Source of the DNA: Rhodoferax ferrireducens | GTDB taxonomy: Bacteria; Pseudomonadota; Gammaproteobacteria; Burkholderiales; Burkholderiaceae_C | Direction of reading: 5' to 3' | DNA length: 64,000 nucleotides | NCBI GenBank assembly: GCA_002083775.1 | Contig: MTEI01000003.1 | Location: 248,001-312,000, forward strand | Shown: piece after piece, positions 18,091-27,596 of the stretch | How positions within the stretch are numbered: position 1 is the stretch's first letter | How the letters are laid out: every line of letters begins with the position of its first letter | Position numbers and translations under genes: made by a program | The notes under the pieces: generated by a model | The model's database searches: none | Told to the model about the DNA's origin: nothing | Seen by the model: the letters and a program-made list of their open reading frames with translations, nothing else

Positions 18091-19304
18091 GCGGGTGTTG
18101 GTTTCAGGTGGGCGTCAATGCGGGACAGGTGGGCAGACCAACTGTAATCGCTCAGCACCCGCTTGCGCCCGGCGGCACCCACGCTGGCGCATCGCTGAGG
18201 TGAATTCAGCATGGCGTTGATCTGCGCCACAAAGTCTGCCGGGTGGGTGGCCCAGAGCAATTCGGCCTCTGGCGTGGCGGTGATGGCCTGCGCGCAGGAG
18301 TCTGAAGCCACCACTGGCCGGGCCATGGCCATGGCCTCCAGAATCTTGTTTTGAATGCCGCGCGCCACCCGCAGCGGGGCCACCACCACGGCGGCGTGCT
18401 GCAGGTAGGGGCGCACATCGGGCACTGTGCCGGTCACCACCACGCCCGGCCCAGCCAGCGCCTGCACGGCGGGTGGTGGGCTGCGCCCGACGATGTAAAA
18501 GCACAGGTGTGGCCACTGCTGGCGCAAAGCGGGCAATATGTCGGCCACAAACCAGGTGACCGCGTCGATATTGGGCCAGTAGTCCATGGCGCCGGTAAAC
18601 ACCAGCGGGATCAGCTGGGTTTGATCTGCCGTGGCCGCAAAAGGGGACGCACGCGCCGGGTCAGGCGCAAAAAACTCGGCATCCACCCCGTTGCTGATGG
18701 CGTCCACCGTGGCGGCACTTTCTGGGGCGAACTGCTTGAACAGCGCGGCCTCGTTGTCCGTGACAAAAAACGAACGCTGGGCGCGCAGCGCCACGCTGCG
18801 CTCGAAGGCCAGCAACTTTTCGCCTTCGCGCCGGTATAGCCAGGACAGCGGCCAGCGGTGGTCTGGCGCGTATTGCGTCCATTTGGCCGAGTCCACGTCG
18901 ACAAAATCCACCAACATGCGGGGGCTGGATCCGATCTTGATGTATTGCGCCATGACCGACGAAAAAATCACCACCGCGTCGATATCGTTCTCAGCCAGCG
19001 TGCGCTGAACCCAAGTCTGCAAGCCGGCGTTTTGGTAGTAATGCTGGCTGAGCGACTGCCCAGTGAGCAAACCGCTCAGGCTGCGCAATTTCGCGCTGCG
19101 CGGCTGGATGCGCGCCACATGCAGGTCTGGGCACAGGTCACGCACGGTGTCCAGGTAAGCCTCATCTGCCGGGTCGTCGATGAAGGTGCCCAAAAAAACC
19201 CGGTGCTGCTGCGTCAAATGCTTGAGCAAATGGTAAGAACGCACCTTGTCACCCTTGTTGGGCGGGTAGGGCAGGCGGTGTACCAGGTAAAGCAGCTTGC
19301 CCAT
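18087..19304 (-). CDS. GT-B sugar transferase, PEP-CTERM/exosortase A system-associated
   Basis: From the ATG at 19304 the protein has 405 residues and begins GKLLYLVHRLPYPPNKGDK, diagnostic of the sugar transferase subfamily linked to exosortase A loci. It contains LVDFVDVDSAKWTQYA in the acceptor half and VFTGAMDYWPNIDAVTWF, ARGIQNKILEAMAMARPVV in the donor half. A longer frame to 19379 runs into the FemAB gene and is unlikely. It acts in the cytoplasm on the repeat-unit precursor. Stop and XrtA start overlap (ATGA). Confidence 0.9.
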   Translation of the reverse strand: MGKLLYLVHRLPYPPNKGDKVRSYHLLKHLTQQHRVFLGTFIDDPADEAYLDTVRDLCPDLHVARIQPRSAKLRSLSGLLTGQSLSQHYYQNAGLQTWVQRTLAENDIDAVVIFSSVMAQYIKIGSSPRMLVDFVDVDSAKWTQYAPDHRWPLSWLYRREGEKLLAFERSVALRAQRSFFVTDNEAALFKQFAPESAATVDAISNGVDAEFFAPDPARASPFAATADQTQLIPLVFTGAMDYWPNIDAVTWFVADILPALRQQWPHLCFYIVGRSPPPAVQALAGPGVVVTGTVPDVRPYLQHAAVVVAPLRVARGIQNKILEAMAMARPVVASDSCAQAITATPEAELLWATHPADFVAQINAMLNSPQRCASVGAAGRKRVLSDYSWSAHLSRIDAHLKPTPA

Positions 19305-19312
19305 GGGGTCTG

Positions 19313-20353
19313 TCAGGCCAGGTTGCGCACAATGAACGGGCCTAGCCAGTTGGCCAGGCCAATGGGCATGCGCCGCCAAGTGGCAATCAGTAAGCTGAAC
19401 TTGGCGTTGGAGGGGTTGTTTTGCGGGATGCTGTCACTCTTGTAGAGCTTGAAGGCGTAGTGCAACTGCGTTGGCTCAAAGCCCCAGTTTTTCTTGAAGG
19501 CATACGGGCCGGTGCCTTTTTTGCTGCGGCCATAGTCAAACACCTTGAGGCCACGCGCGCAGGCACGGCGCATCAGTTCCCAGTATTTGAAGTCGTTGGC
19601 AGCCAGGTCGCGCGCGGCCTCGTCGTCGCCTGCGTAATAAGGCAGCACTTCGTCACGAAAGTAAAAACTCAGCACACTGCTCAGGGGTTTGCCTTGTGGC
19701 GAGACCACGGTGAGCACTTCGCAGTCGGGGCCAAAGACGGTCATCAGGGCCGTGAAGTACTTTTTTGGCAGCGCGGGCGTGCCGTGGCGGTGCACGTTGT
19801 CGGCAAACAGGGCGAAAAAGCGGTCGGCAGTGGCGTCGATTTCGCTGCGCAAGTCGTTTTTGATGCCTTTGCGCACCATGGCGCGCTGCTTGCGGGGGAT
19901 GGCCAGCATGTTGGCATCTTCTGTGGGCAAAATTTCTTTGCGAAAGGTGACATACAGGTCTTGTGTGGGCCAGTCCGGGTGACGGTTGTCCACGTGGCGG
20001 AGTTCCAGGTGATCCACATCCAGACTCTGGGCAATTTTTTGGGCTTCTTGTTCAAGCGCGGTTGTCGCCTGCTCGGAGTTGGCGGCGGCACCGCCATAGA
20101 CCGTGAACGGCACACTGGTCAGCGAGTTGCCAAACAGCCAGCTTTTGACGTGGCCCAGCGGCAGCACGCCTTCGATCTGGCCATTTTCAGATTCTGCGTA
20201 CAAAAAGTAGCTGTCGTGTTTGAAAACGTCGGCAATGATGCTTTGCCAGCCGGCGCGGTGAAAAAACGTGGCCTGTGGGCAGGCCAGCACAAACGCGTCC
20301 CAGCGCGCGGCGGTGGCGCTGTCGTTGGGTGAAAGACGTTTGACAGGGGTCAT
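19313..20353 (-). CDS. FemAB-like acyltransferase, PEP-CTERM system-associated
   Basis: A 346-residue GNAT/FemAB-type protein starting at 20353 (MTPVKRLS). ATFFHRAGWQSIIADVFKHD and LPLGHVKSWLFGNSLTSVPF match the FemAB-related family of exosortase A clusters, and the C-terminal AFKKNWGFEP is the typical end of the second GNAT domain. FemAB enzymes transfer amino acids from aminoacyl-tRNA onto peptidoglycan; the relatives in these loci are assumed to attach an aminoacyl or similar group to the polysaccharide, which is not demonstrated. The gene lies 7 bases downstream of the deacetylase. Confidence 0.87.
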   Translation of the reverse strand: MTPVKRLSPNDSATAARWDAFVLACPQATFFHRAGWQSIIADVFKHDSYFLYAESENGQIEGVLPLGHVKSWLFGNSLTSVPFTVYGGAAANSEQATTALEQEAQKIAQSLDVDHLELRHVDNRHPDWPTQDLYVTFRKEILPTEDANMLAIPRKQRAMVRKGIKNDLRSEIDATADRFFALFADNVHRHGTPALPKKYFTALMTVFGPDCEVLTVVSPQGKPLSSVLSFYFRDEVLPYYAGDDEAARDLAANDFKYWELMRRACARGLKVFDYGRSKKGTGPYAFKKNWGFEPTQLHYAFKLYKSDSIPQNNPSNAKFSLLIATWRRMPIGLANWLGPFIVRNLA

Positions 20354-20360
20354 GCCGGTG

Positions 20361-21224
20361 TCAGGCGGCCAGCGGCAAACGTGCAACTTGGTCCAGAAAG
20401 AGCTGGTCCACACGCCCCCACTTGAAATCGGTCAGCAACCGGTTCAGGCGGGCGTGTGTTTGCCCGATGTTGACGTAGTGGCGAAACTGCGTCTTGCGGT
20501 TGATGCCTTGAATGCGCGGCTGGCCGGGGTCAATCTCCCAGGGGTGAAAGTAAAAGATGCCAGGCTGTTGGTCACGCGTGTTGACGCGATGGATCAGCCA
20601 GCGCGACACCGGGTAAGGCAGCAGCCGGAAATAGCCGCCGCCACTGGACGGAAAGTTGCGCTCAAACAGACGCACAGTGGTGATCGGGATCTCGGTCAGG
20701 CCGGGCCGCACTTCATAAGCAAATCGGGGTGAATCCGGCATGCCGTAATGGTCGTGTGCTATTGGATAGATACTGGAGCTGTAGCGGTAACCGGCCTCCA
20801 GCAGCGTGTCATAAGCCCACAAATTGCTTTTGCCGATGGAAAAACTCGGCGCCCGGTAGCCTTGCACGGGTTGGCCAGACAAGTCTTCGAGCATCTTCTT
20901 GGCCCGGTCAACGTCGCTGAAAAACGCCTCGGGCGTCTGGTCGCTGGCACGTTGGTGGCCGTAGCCATGGCTGGCCAGCTCGTGGCCGTTGTCCACAATG
21001 TGCCGCACCAGTTGCGGGTAGCGCTCGGCGATCCATCCCAAGGTGAAAAAGGTGGCGTGGGTGTGGTGCTTGGCCAGCATCTCCAGGATGGCGTGGATGT
21101 TGCGCTCCACCCGGCATTCGCGGCTGTCCCAATCGGCGCGGGCGATGTAGGGGGCAAACGCCGAGACTTGGAAATAGTCTTCGACATCGATCGTCATGGC
21201 GTTGGTCAGGCGTGCCGCGTGCAT
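20361..21224 (-). CDS. Polysaccharide deacetylase, exosortase A-associated
   Basis: A 287-residue carbohydrate esterase 4 enzyme. The metal site is visible: Asp in MTIDVEDYFQVSAF and the HELASHGYGHQ histidines; the family end region includes FYFHPWEIDPGQPRI and a DUF3473-like tail. Similar proteins are constant members of XrtA loci and would remove N-acetyl groups from the polymer. Start uncertain: the ATG at 21224 gives MHAARLTNAMTID; the second ATG, nine codons on, is also possible. There is no clear signal peptide, unlike exported deacetylases, which fits the subgroup. Confidence 0.9.
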   Translation of the reverse strand: MHAARLTNAMTIDVEDYFQVSAFAPYIARADWDSRECRVERNIHAILEMLAKHHTHATFFTLGWIAERYPQLVRHIVDNGHELASHGYGHQRASDQTPEAFFSDVDRAKKMLEDLSGQPVQGYRAPSFSIGKSNLWAYDTLLEAGYRYSSSIYPIAHDHYGMPDSPRFAYEVRPGLTEIPITTVRLFERNFPSSGGGYFRLLPYPVSRWLIHRVNTRDQQPGIFYFHPWEIDPGQPRIQGINRKTQFRHYVNIGQTHARLNRLLTDFKWGRVDQLFLDQVARLPLAA

Positions 21225-21252
21225 CCTATGGCCTCCCGGAGCGGACTGGGGG

Positions 21253-22383
21253 TCACGTGTCTTTGTCCGCTGGTTCGCCGGTCGCAGCCTTGACCAGCCG
21301 CTGCAGCATCACCAGAATTTCCAGGTTGATGCGCTCCAGCCGCAGGGCGCTACCCTCCAACCGACGCAGCCGGATGTCGTACTGCTCGGCGTTCAGCGTG
21401 GCGATCTGGCCGCTGATGGCTTGGCCCAGGCCCGACGGAAACTGCAGTTTGGACAAGTCAGCAGCACCCGCATGAGCGGAGGTTAATTCGTTCATGAACG
21501 AATCTGACCAGCCCGGGCCTTCCAGTGCATGTTGTGACGATGTGGCGACCACCGGCCTGTCGCCAGAGGATGTCTCGTCGTTGAGTTCGCTCACCACTTC
21601 CTTGACGTCGTCCAGCCCAAAGCCGTCTTTGCTAGCCAGATAGCCTGCCAGTAGCAGGCGGTCACACACCAGATTGATACGCCGGGGAATACCGCCTGTA
21701 CCTTTGAAGATGGCCTCAAAAGCGGCAGCGTCAAAACTGGGGCGCTCTGGCAGGGCACCAGCACATTTCAGCCGATGCTCAATGTAGCCCTGGGTTTCAG
21801 TCAGGTCTAGCGGCCCGATGTGGCAGGTGGCTGTAACGCGCTGGCGTAATTGCTGCATGCCAGGACTTTGTAAAATGGCGCGAAACTCCGGCTGGCCGAT
21901 CAAAAAAGTTTGCAGCAAGGCCTGCTGGCCGTATTGAAAGTTGGACAACATGCGCAGCTCTTCCACCGCGCGATGGCTCAGGTTTTGTGCCTCGTCCACG
22001 ATCAGCAGGCAGCGCTTGCCCTGGCTGGTGTGGTTCACCAGAAACGCTTCTAACGCCATCAGCAGGTCGGATTTGGAAACGTCTTTGACGCGCACGCCAA
22101 AGGCAGCACCCACCATGCGCAGGGTATCTTCGGCGTCCAGTTGGGTGGTAACCAGATTGGCCGCCACCACCTTGTCGGCGTCCAGGCTGTCCAGCAGGCC
22201 ACGCACCACCGTGGTTTTGCCCGCGCCCACCTCACCGGTGATGACGATGAACCCTTCATTGCGCATGACGCCGTACTCCAGGTAGGCTTTGGCGCGGCGG
22301 TGTTGTTTGCTGGCGTAGTAGAAACGCGGGTCCGGATTGATCTGGAACGGCTCGCTCTCTAATCCATAAAAGGCTGCATACAT
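21253..22383 (-). CDS. ExeA/GspA-like AAA ATPase, exosortase A-associated
   Basis: A 376-residue cytoplasmic ATPase with YAAFYGLESEPFQINPDP at its start, Walker A in ITGEVGAGKTTVVRG (about residue 50), Walker B in CLLIVDEAQNLS and an arginine-finger region GGIPRRINLVCDR. The order and ends match the XrtA-associated relatives of ExeA/GspA. The last 80 residues are a helical segment, probably coiled coil (LRRLEGSALRLERINLEIL). In such clusters it presumably powers assembly or regulation of polymer export; the exact role is unknown. It lies 3 bases downstream of the outer-membrane protein gene. Confidence 0.9.
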   Translation of the reverse strand: MYAAFYGLESEPFQINPDPRFYYASKQHRRAKAYLEYGVMRNEGFIVITGEVGAGKTTVVRGLLDSLDADKVVAANLVTTQLDAEDTLRMVGAAFGVRVKDVSKSDLLMALEAFLVNHTSQGKRCLLIVDEAQNLSHRAVEELRMLSNFQYGQQALLQTFLIGQPEFRAILQSPGMQQLRQRVTATCHIGPLDLTETQGYIEHRLKCAGALPERPSFDAAAFEAIFKGTGGIPRRINLVCDRLLLAGYLASKDGFGLDDVKEVVSELNDETSSGDRPVVATSSQHALEGPGWSDSFMNELTSAHAGAADLSKLQFPSGLGQAISGQIATLNAEQYDIRLRRLEGSALRLERINLEILVMLQRLVKAATGEPADKDT

Positions 22384-22386
22384 GGG

Positions 22387-23898
22387 TCAGAACTGCACAT
22401 TGAGGTTGCCTGTCACCGCTGTCTCGGTGTAAGCGTTCGAGCTGTCAGACACCACGTGGCGCAGGCCCAGCGAAGCCGCTGTTTTCTGGCCCAACTTGCC
22501 TGTGAGGTTGACGTTAATGGATTTGAGTGTGGTTGCCTCGGCGGCGGTTGAGCCTTCGGAGGCTCGATGCGACAGCACCACGCCCAAAGAATAGTCGGGC
22601 GTGAGGCGGTGGCTGTAGTTGATGCTGAAGCCGTTTTGAATCACGGTGTTGGCATTGGACAAGTTGTCTACCACGCTGGCGATGGTGTCGAGGCGGCTGC
22701 TTTCGGTGCGGGTCAGCAAGAAAGTGATAGTGTCGCGGATTCCCAACAGGGCAAAAGATAGATTTTGGCTCCGTTGCACCGAAGCAGCCGAGGTTAGAAA
22801 GTTGCCCAGCACGGTGGCAGATGGGCTGATGCCGCGGTTCGCCAGGAAGCTACTGACCAGCGCCGCGCGAGCTGATAGGTCGGGTTCAAGGGTTGCAAAC
22901 TGGCTGAAAAGTAGGTCATAAACATTGCCAACGGTACCAAAGCCGCTCTGACTGCCCGGAGTTGACACATCTTTACTATCCGTAAACCGCCACACCGTGC
23001 GGGCGCTGCGGTGCTCAAAACTCACATTGTGGTTATTGCCAAATGAGCGCTGGCCGGTCAGCAGCGACAACTTGGTGCGCCCGGAGGGCAGCCAGGTCAG
23101 CCCCAGACTGTGGGTGCTGTAGGTTTGCTTGTCCAGGCTGGTGTAGTTGTTGGACTCCTGCCCTGAATTGGCCGACAACTTGACCTGCGGGCTGAGGTCA
23201 TAAGTGAGCCCCAGGCTGTAGTTGTCTGCCGTGGTGGTGCGCCCGGCGCTGTAACTGGACTGCAGGCGCGACACATCGGCAGACCAGCCCAAACGGCGAA
23301 AGCTGGAGACATTGCTGACCCGCACCACGCTGTTGGTGCTGGCGGTATCAGAGGCGGTGGCATTGTCGGCAGAGGTGACAGAGCGGCTGACACGTGCCTC
23401 GTAATTGGCTACGTTCCCCAACTGCCCTTTCACGTAGGGCGAAACCCGGTAGTTGGCCACCTCGGTCTGGTTGGCGTTGACTGCCGTGTTGTTGGTGGAC
23501 TGGGTGTCAAACGCCGAGATGGTCTGCTGCGAGATATTGCCGCTGAAATCAATGAAAGCCCAGTTGTCCACCGCCTCGAACGTGCCAAAGGTGTTGAGTG
23601 CGTTTTGCTGGCGGCTGGACGAGTTGCCGCGCGCGTAGTCCACATGGCTCAGCGCGTAATCAAAATAGGTCTTGAGCCGCGCGCCCTGAATGTTGACGCG
23701 AATGCCGGGGCTGATCTCTGTGACGAGGTCTGAGCGTGCACCCGCTGAATTGCTCAGCGCCACGTTGTTGGTCAGCGTTTCGGTGACCGACACGCGGGGC
23801 GTGATGGAAATGGGACGCGAGGCATCTTGCGCCCAAGCCATGGGCAGTGGCAGCAGCGCCAGGGCCGCGGTGGATAAGGTAAAGCGCAGCGGTTTCAT
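22387..23898 (-). CDS. PEP-CTERM system-associated outer-membrane beta-barrel protein
   Basis: A 503-residue protein with a clear signal peptide (STAALALLPLPMAWAQ, cleavage near residue 24). The mature chain is rich in alternating amphipathic strands with Asn/Ser/Thr turns (LTNNVALSNSAGARSDL, VNIQGARLKTYFDYALS) and ends in Phe (NLNVQF), the C-terminal signature of barrel proteins. It corresponds to the outer-membrane protein always found in XrtA loci and could be the export porin-like partner for the polymer. Its start overlaps the kinase stop by four bases. Confidence 0.88.
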   Translation of the reverse strand: MKPLRFTLSTAALALLPLPMAWAQDASRPISITPRVSVTETLTNNVALSNSAGARSDLVTEISPGIRVNIQGARLKTYFDYALSHVDYARGNSSSRQQNALNTFGTFEAVDNWAFIDFSGNISQQTISAFDTQSTNNTAVNANQTEVANYRVSPYVKGQLGNVANYEARVSRSVTSADNATASDTASTNSVVRVSNVSSFRRLGWSADVSRLQSSYSAGRTTTADNYSLGLTYDLSPQVKLSANSGQESNNYTSLDKQTYSTHSLGLTWLPSGRTKLSLLTGQRSFGNNHNVSFEHRSARTVWRFTDSKDVSTPGSQSGFGTVGNVYDLLFSQFATLEPDLSARAALVSSFLANRGISPSATVLGNFLTSAASVQRSQNLSFALLGIRDTITFLLTRTESSRLDTIASVVDNLSNANTVIQNGFSINYSHRLTPDYSLGVVLSHRASEGSTAAEATTLKSINVNLTGKLGQKTAASLGLRHVVSDSSNAYTETAVTGNLNVQF

Positions 23899-24803
23899 GC
23901 TGCCTGCTCTTCTGCCCGGTCGTAACCATAGCCGCCACCGTAGCCATAGTTGTAACCATAACCTCCCTTGAACAAGGAACTGGAGCGGTTCAGCAACAAC
24001 AGTTTGACAGGGCAGGCCTCAATGGTGCCCAAGGCCTGTTTGACTTCAGATTGCAGTGTTTTACCCGCATGCACCACCAACACCACCTGCCCCATGTGGG
24101 TGGCCAGTACGCGTGACTCGGTGGTGATCAGCAGGGGCGGCGAGTCAAACACAATGATGCGGTCCGGGTAGCGCGCTGCCATGTCTTCCAGCAGGTGCAC
24201 CATGGCGTCGCTGGCCAGCAGCTCGGTGGCGCGCGGGTGTGGCGTGCCACTGGGCAGAATAGTCAGCTTTTCGATATTGGTTTTGAGCAACACAGACGAC
24301 ATGTCCATCTTGGCGTCCAACACCAGGTCAAGCAGGCCGGGGCCATCTGGGAGGCCCAGCATGCGCATGACCGAAGGCCGCGCCACATCCGCGTCCACCA
24401 ACATCACGGTGTTGTCTAACTCAGTAGCGATGCTCAAGGCCAGGTTGATCGAGGTGAAGCTCTTGCCCTCGCCGGGCAGTGCGCTGGTGACCATGATCAG
24501 GTTGCCATTGGCAATGATCGAGGCGCCTTTGCCCATGGCGTTCTTGATCAATGGACGTTTGATCACCCGGTACTGGTCGGCAATCTCTGAGCGCGGGGAA
24601 TTGGGGTTGATGATGCCTGCTTCTGACATCGCCTCCAGATCCAGATCAACCTTGCGAGACGCCACGGCCGGCTTGGCTGGCGGTGTTGGCTCAGGGGTAA
24701 TCGCTTTCGGGGATGCTGCCGCAACGGGTGTTGCAGGCATGTCTACACCGGCCTGGCGCAGTTGTTCCAGTCGCCTGGCTGCCTGTTCAATCAAGCTACT
24801 CAT
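23895..24803 (-). CDS. Tyrosine autokinase, exosortase A-associated (BY-kinase)
   Basis: A 302-residue cytoplasmic kinase. Walker A is in TSALPGEGKSFTSINLA (about residue 110), Walker A' in VMLVDADVARPSV and Walker B in IIVFDSPPLL. The C-terminus is a tyrosine cluster (GGYGYNYGYGGGYGYD), the autophosphorylation tail of BY-kinases. The first 60 residues are an Ala/Pro-rich linker. With the Wzz-like protein encoded 7 bases upstream, it forms the split Wzc-type pair that controls polymer length through cycles of phosphorylation. Confidence 0.93.
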   Translation of the reverse strand: MSSLIEQAARRLEQLRQAGVDMPATPVAAASPKAITPEPTPPAKPAVASRKVDLDLEAMSEAGIINPNSPRSEIADQYRVIKRPLIKNAMGKGASIIANGNLIMVTSALPGEGKSFTSINLALSIATELDNTVMLVDADVARPSVMRMLGLPDGPGLLDLVLDAKMDMSSVLLKTNIEKLTILPSGTPHPRATELLASDAMVHLLEDMAARYPDRIIVFDSPPLLITTESRVLATHMGQVVLVVHAGKTLQSEVKQALGTIEACPVKLLLLNRSSSLFKGGYGYNYGYGGGYGYDRAEEQAA

Positions 24804-24810
24804 AAATTTT

Positions 24811-26376
24811 TCACCCTGCCTGGTTGGACATCATGAACAGCGCCGCCATGCCCATGCCGAAGACAAGAACCAAGGCGGCGGTGGCGGCCAAAAACTTCTT
24901 CAATTCGGATTTTCGCCGCTGTGCGCCGCCGTCATCCACCACCAGGGATACCACACCCAGCAAAGGCAGGCCCAGCGACTCACTCATGGCAAAGGCGTCG
25001 TAGTAGACTGCTCGGAGTTGGCTCAGCAAAAAGGAGACCCCCAGTCCAGCACCCAAGGCGGCCAGCAAAGCCAGCGGCATCAGCAGCAGGCGGTTGGGGG
25101 CCACTGGTTTGGGCGAAGCGCGCGGCGGGTCAATCAGGCGGAAATCGGCAACGCCGGTGGCGCTGTCCAAGTTACCCGACATGGTGGCTGATTCGCGGCG
25201 AGAGACAAGGTCGTTGTAGTTCTTCTGGTTGATTTCGTAATCGCGGTTGAGCTGGGCAAACTCTGCCTCTATCTGCGGGGCCGTTTTCATGGCCTCACGG
25301 GCTTTGGCGTATCGCGCGTCGTATTCGGCCACACGGGCGCGCAATGAAGCCACCAGAACTTCAGACGTCGCCAAGACGCGGCTCAGTTCCTGGTAGGCCA
25401 ACGTGTTGCTGGATGGGGCAGCAGTGGGGTTGGCCAGCGCGGCCTTGCGCAGTTCGACAATCTCCTTTCGTTTTTGCTCCTCCAGATCCTTGATCAGCCG
25501 ACGGGCACCAGCCACGTCCGGGTGCTGTTCGGTGAAACGTTGTAGCAGGGCGTCCAGGCTGCGCTTCTGGGCGTCAATACGAGCATCAATTTCCGGGGTG
25601 GAAATGGCAGACGAGTTGTCGGACATTAGATTTTTGGAACTGGTAGCCCGCTCCACATCCAACTGCTTCCTTGCGGCTTCGCGGGCGTTTTCGGCCTCGC
25701 GCAGTTCCAGTCGGGCTTGCCGGAGTTGTTCGCTGATGGCGCCTAATTGCCCCGCCATGTCACGACCGTCAGCCGATTGCAGTTCAATATTGCGCAGCTT
25801 GAAATCCTTGAGCCGCGCTTCGGCTTCCTCCAGCTTGGTGACATAGGTTTTGATCTGTTCGTCGATGAATTTTTTCGCAGCGACAGAATCCTGGCGCGTG
25901 CTACCCATGCTGGATTCGACAAAGATCGACACCAGCGACTGCACCACTTTTTGGGCTTTTTCAGGGCTGGTATCGCGGTAGGCCAGCGTGTAAATGTTGT
26001 CACGCCCTACGTTTTTGATTTCCAATGTCTTGCTGACTTGGTCAATCAGAGCTTCTTGCTCGGCCTTGGAACTGTTACCTAGGTCAAGGTCTGCCATACG
26101 GATGAGCTTCTCGACATTGGGGCGGGTAATCAGCGTACGGCTGAGCATCATCACCTGTTGCTGAACGTTGGGCTGCACTGCCAGACCGGACATCAAGGGT
26201 TTGATAATGGACTGGGTGTCGACAAAAATGCGCGCACTGGCCTCGTATTTGTCGGGCACGGACATAACGGTTACCACGCCAATGATGGCTACCACCCAAG
26301 CAGCGATCAGACCGCGCCAACGGTGCTTCCACATGCCCCGGGCGATGGTTGTTACCTGGCTAATCAGCTCATCCAT
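24811..26376 (-). CDS. Wzz-like polysaccharide chain-length determinant, exosortase A-associated
   Basis: A 521-residue protein with a transmembrane helix near the N-terminus (GLIAAWVVAIIGVVTVMS), a long periplasmic coiled-coil domain (residues about 160-400, with many Lys/Glu/Ala heptads such as KLEEAEARLKDFKLRN) and a second helix region PNRLLLMPLALLAALGAGLG, preceded by the proline-rich DPPRASPKPVAPNR segment. The C-terminus has a further hydrophobic helix (LALVLVFGMGMAALFMM). It anchors the export complex in the inner membrane and sets chain length with the adjacent kinase. Confidence 0.92.
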   Translation of the reverse strand: MDELISQVTTIARGMWKHRWRGLIAAWVVAIIGVVTVMSVPDKYEASARIFVDTQSIIKPLMSGLAVQPNVQQQVMMLSRTLITRPNVEKLIRMADLDLGNSSKAEQEALIDQVSKTLEIKNVGRDNIYTLAYRDTSPEKAQKVVQSLVSIFVESSMGSTRQDSVAAKKFIDEQIKTYVTKLEEAEARLKDFKLRNIELQSADGRDMAGQLGAISEQLRQARLELREAENAREAARKQLDVERATSSKNLMSDNSSAISTPEIDARIDAQKRSLDALLQRFTEQHPDVAGARRLIKDLEEQKRKEIVELRKAALANPTAAPSSNTLAYQELSRVLATSEVLVASLRARVAEYDARYAKAREAMKTAPQIEAEFAQLNRDYEINQKNYNDLVSRRESATMSGNLDSATGVADFRLIDPPRASPKPVAPNRLLLMPLALLAALGAGLGVSFLLSQLRAVYYDAFAMSESLGLPLLGVVSLVVDDGGAQRRKSELKKFLAATAALVLVFGMGMAALFMMSNQAG

Positions 26377-26457
26377 GGGGTAGGTTCTTTTTGGTCAAGG
26401 CAAGAGTGTCACAAAGCAAAGTCAGGCTCACAAGCCCGGCTTGAGCGGAGAAAAAAT

Positions 26458-27099
26458 TTAAAACCAACCTTGGGGAATTATCAGCACGTCGCCCGGCTTC
26501 ATCTCCACATTGGCAGAGATGTCGCCGCGTTTGATCAGATCTTTCAGGCGCACCGAATAACGCTTGTCACCCTCAGCAGCACGGGTGATGGAGGCGCCAT
26601 TGCCGTCTGCAAAATCGGTCAGGCCGCCCACGGCAATCATCACGTCCAGCAGCGTCATTTTTTGCTTGTAAGGCAGGGCCTGTGGCTTGGCAGCCTCACC
26701 CACCACGCGAATCTGCTCGCTGTAGGGGCCAATGAAGCCGGTCACGATCACGGTCACCACCGGGTCGCGCACCAGCTTGCTTAAGGCTTTTTCCACGTCA
26801 CGGGCGATTTCAATCGAGGTTTTGCCCTGCACCACCAACTCATCTACCAGTGGGGTGGAAAGCTTGCCGTCCGGGCGAACCGGCACAGACATCGACAACT
26901 CAGGGTTGCGCCAGACGATGATGTTGAGGTTGTCACCCGGGCCCACGATGTAATTGTAGTCTGGCGTGGCGGCCAGGGTGGGCGCGACCGGGTAGTCGCC
27001 GCCCGTGGCGCAGCCCGCCAGCCAGACGGCCGCCAAGCCTGTTGCGGCGATGCGGGCAAGACGCTTGAAGATGGATGCGGTGGAAGAAAAACTGTTCAA
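26458..27099 (-). CDS. Wza-like polysaccharide export lipoprotein, exosortase A-associated
   Basis: I start at a TTG (first base 27099) with GGGGA at good distance upstream. This yields 213 residues with a signal peptide ending in a lipobox (AVWLAGC). Starts further up at 27363 give a 88-residue leader with no family resemblance. The mature protein contains the polysaccharide export domain (YNYIVGPGDNLNIIVWRNPE, VPVRPDGKLSTPLVDELVV) and SLBB region (VVGEAAKPQALPYKQKMTL). It forms the outer-membrane channel/periplasmic ring for export. It is the first gene of the XrtA-system run, so its promoter should lie in 27100-27360. Confidence 0.9.
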   Translation of the reverse strand: MNSFSSTASIFKRLARIAATGLAAVWLAGCATGGDYPVAPTLAATPDYNYIVGPGDNLNIIVWRNPELSMSVPVRPDGKLSTPLVDELVVQGKTSIEIARDVEKALSKLVRDPVVTVIVTGFIGPYSEQIRVVGEAAKPQALPYKQKMTLLDVMIAVGGLTDFADGNGASITRAAEGDKRYSVRLKDLIKRGDISANVEMKPGDVLIIPQGWF

Positions 27100-27359
27100 G
27101 ATAAATCCCCTGAATGAAGCCAATGCAAAACGCGGGACGCTGGAAAAGCGAATATTAAAGCAATATAACGCATTTAGGCTGCAAGTCTGCGGCAGAGAAT
27201 GAGTCTGTTGTACCTTGGCGTCTTGTCGGTGCAACCAGTGAAATAGGCAGGGCTGTGCTACTTCACCAAAAAAGCCGCGGGCGGCAGGATCGGAATTGAT
27301 CGCTGTGGGTGCAGCACCGGCAGGCTTCAAAGTGTAGACCCCAAGGTTCCGCCTTGATC

Positions 27360-27596
27360 TCACCGCGCCACATCGCTCTCAAGCAACAAGCGAACATAGC
27401 GGGTGTACGGAATGCCTTTTGACTTGGTCTTCATTTTCAAAGCGTCCAGCAAATTTTGAGGAATGCGCATATCCAGAGCCGCAGCCTTGGGTTCAAATTC
27501 AAATTGCGTGGGTTTAAATCCTGACAGGTCATAAGCGGAGAGATCGGCCGTCTCGACAAACTGCTGCGCATCCGGATCAGTAGCAAGAGTTGGCAT
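27360..27596 (-). CDS. brnA: BrnA-like ribbon-helix-helix antitoxin
   Basis: A 78-residue protein whose C-terminal half, LDMRIPQNLLDALKMKTKSK plus GIPYTRYVRLLLESDVAR, is a CopG/ribbon-helix-helix DNA-binding domain as found in BrnA antitoxins. The N-terminal part is acidic and would wrap the toxin. Its ATG lies inside the end of the BrnT-like frame (20-base overlap), the normal toxin-then-antitoxin arrangement. BrnA represses its own promoter; since an IS66 copy sits 31 bases upstream of the brnT start, that control is probably disturbed. The antitoxin itself looks intact. Confidence 0.75.
   Translation of the reverse strand: MPTLATDPDAQQFVETADLSAYDLSGFKPTQFEFEPKAAALDMRIPQNLLDALKMKTKSKGIPYTRYVRLLLESDVAR

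Noticed and set aside
26426-26446. Hairpin GCTCACAAGCCCGGCTTGAGC as terminator between the export and chain-length genes
   Set aside because: In the direction of transcription no U-run follows it; the T-rich stretch lies before the stem, so it is at most a weak attenuator.
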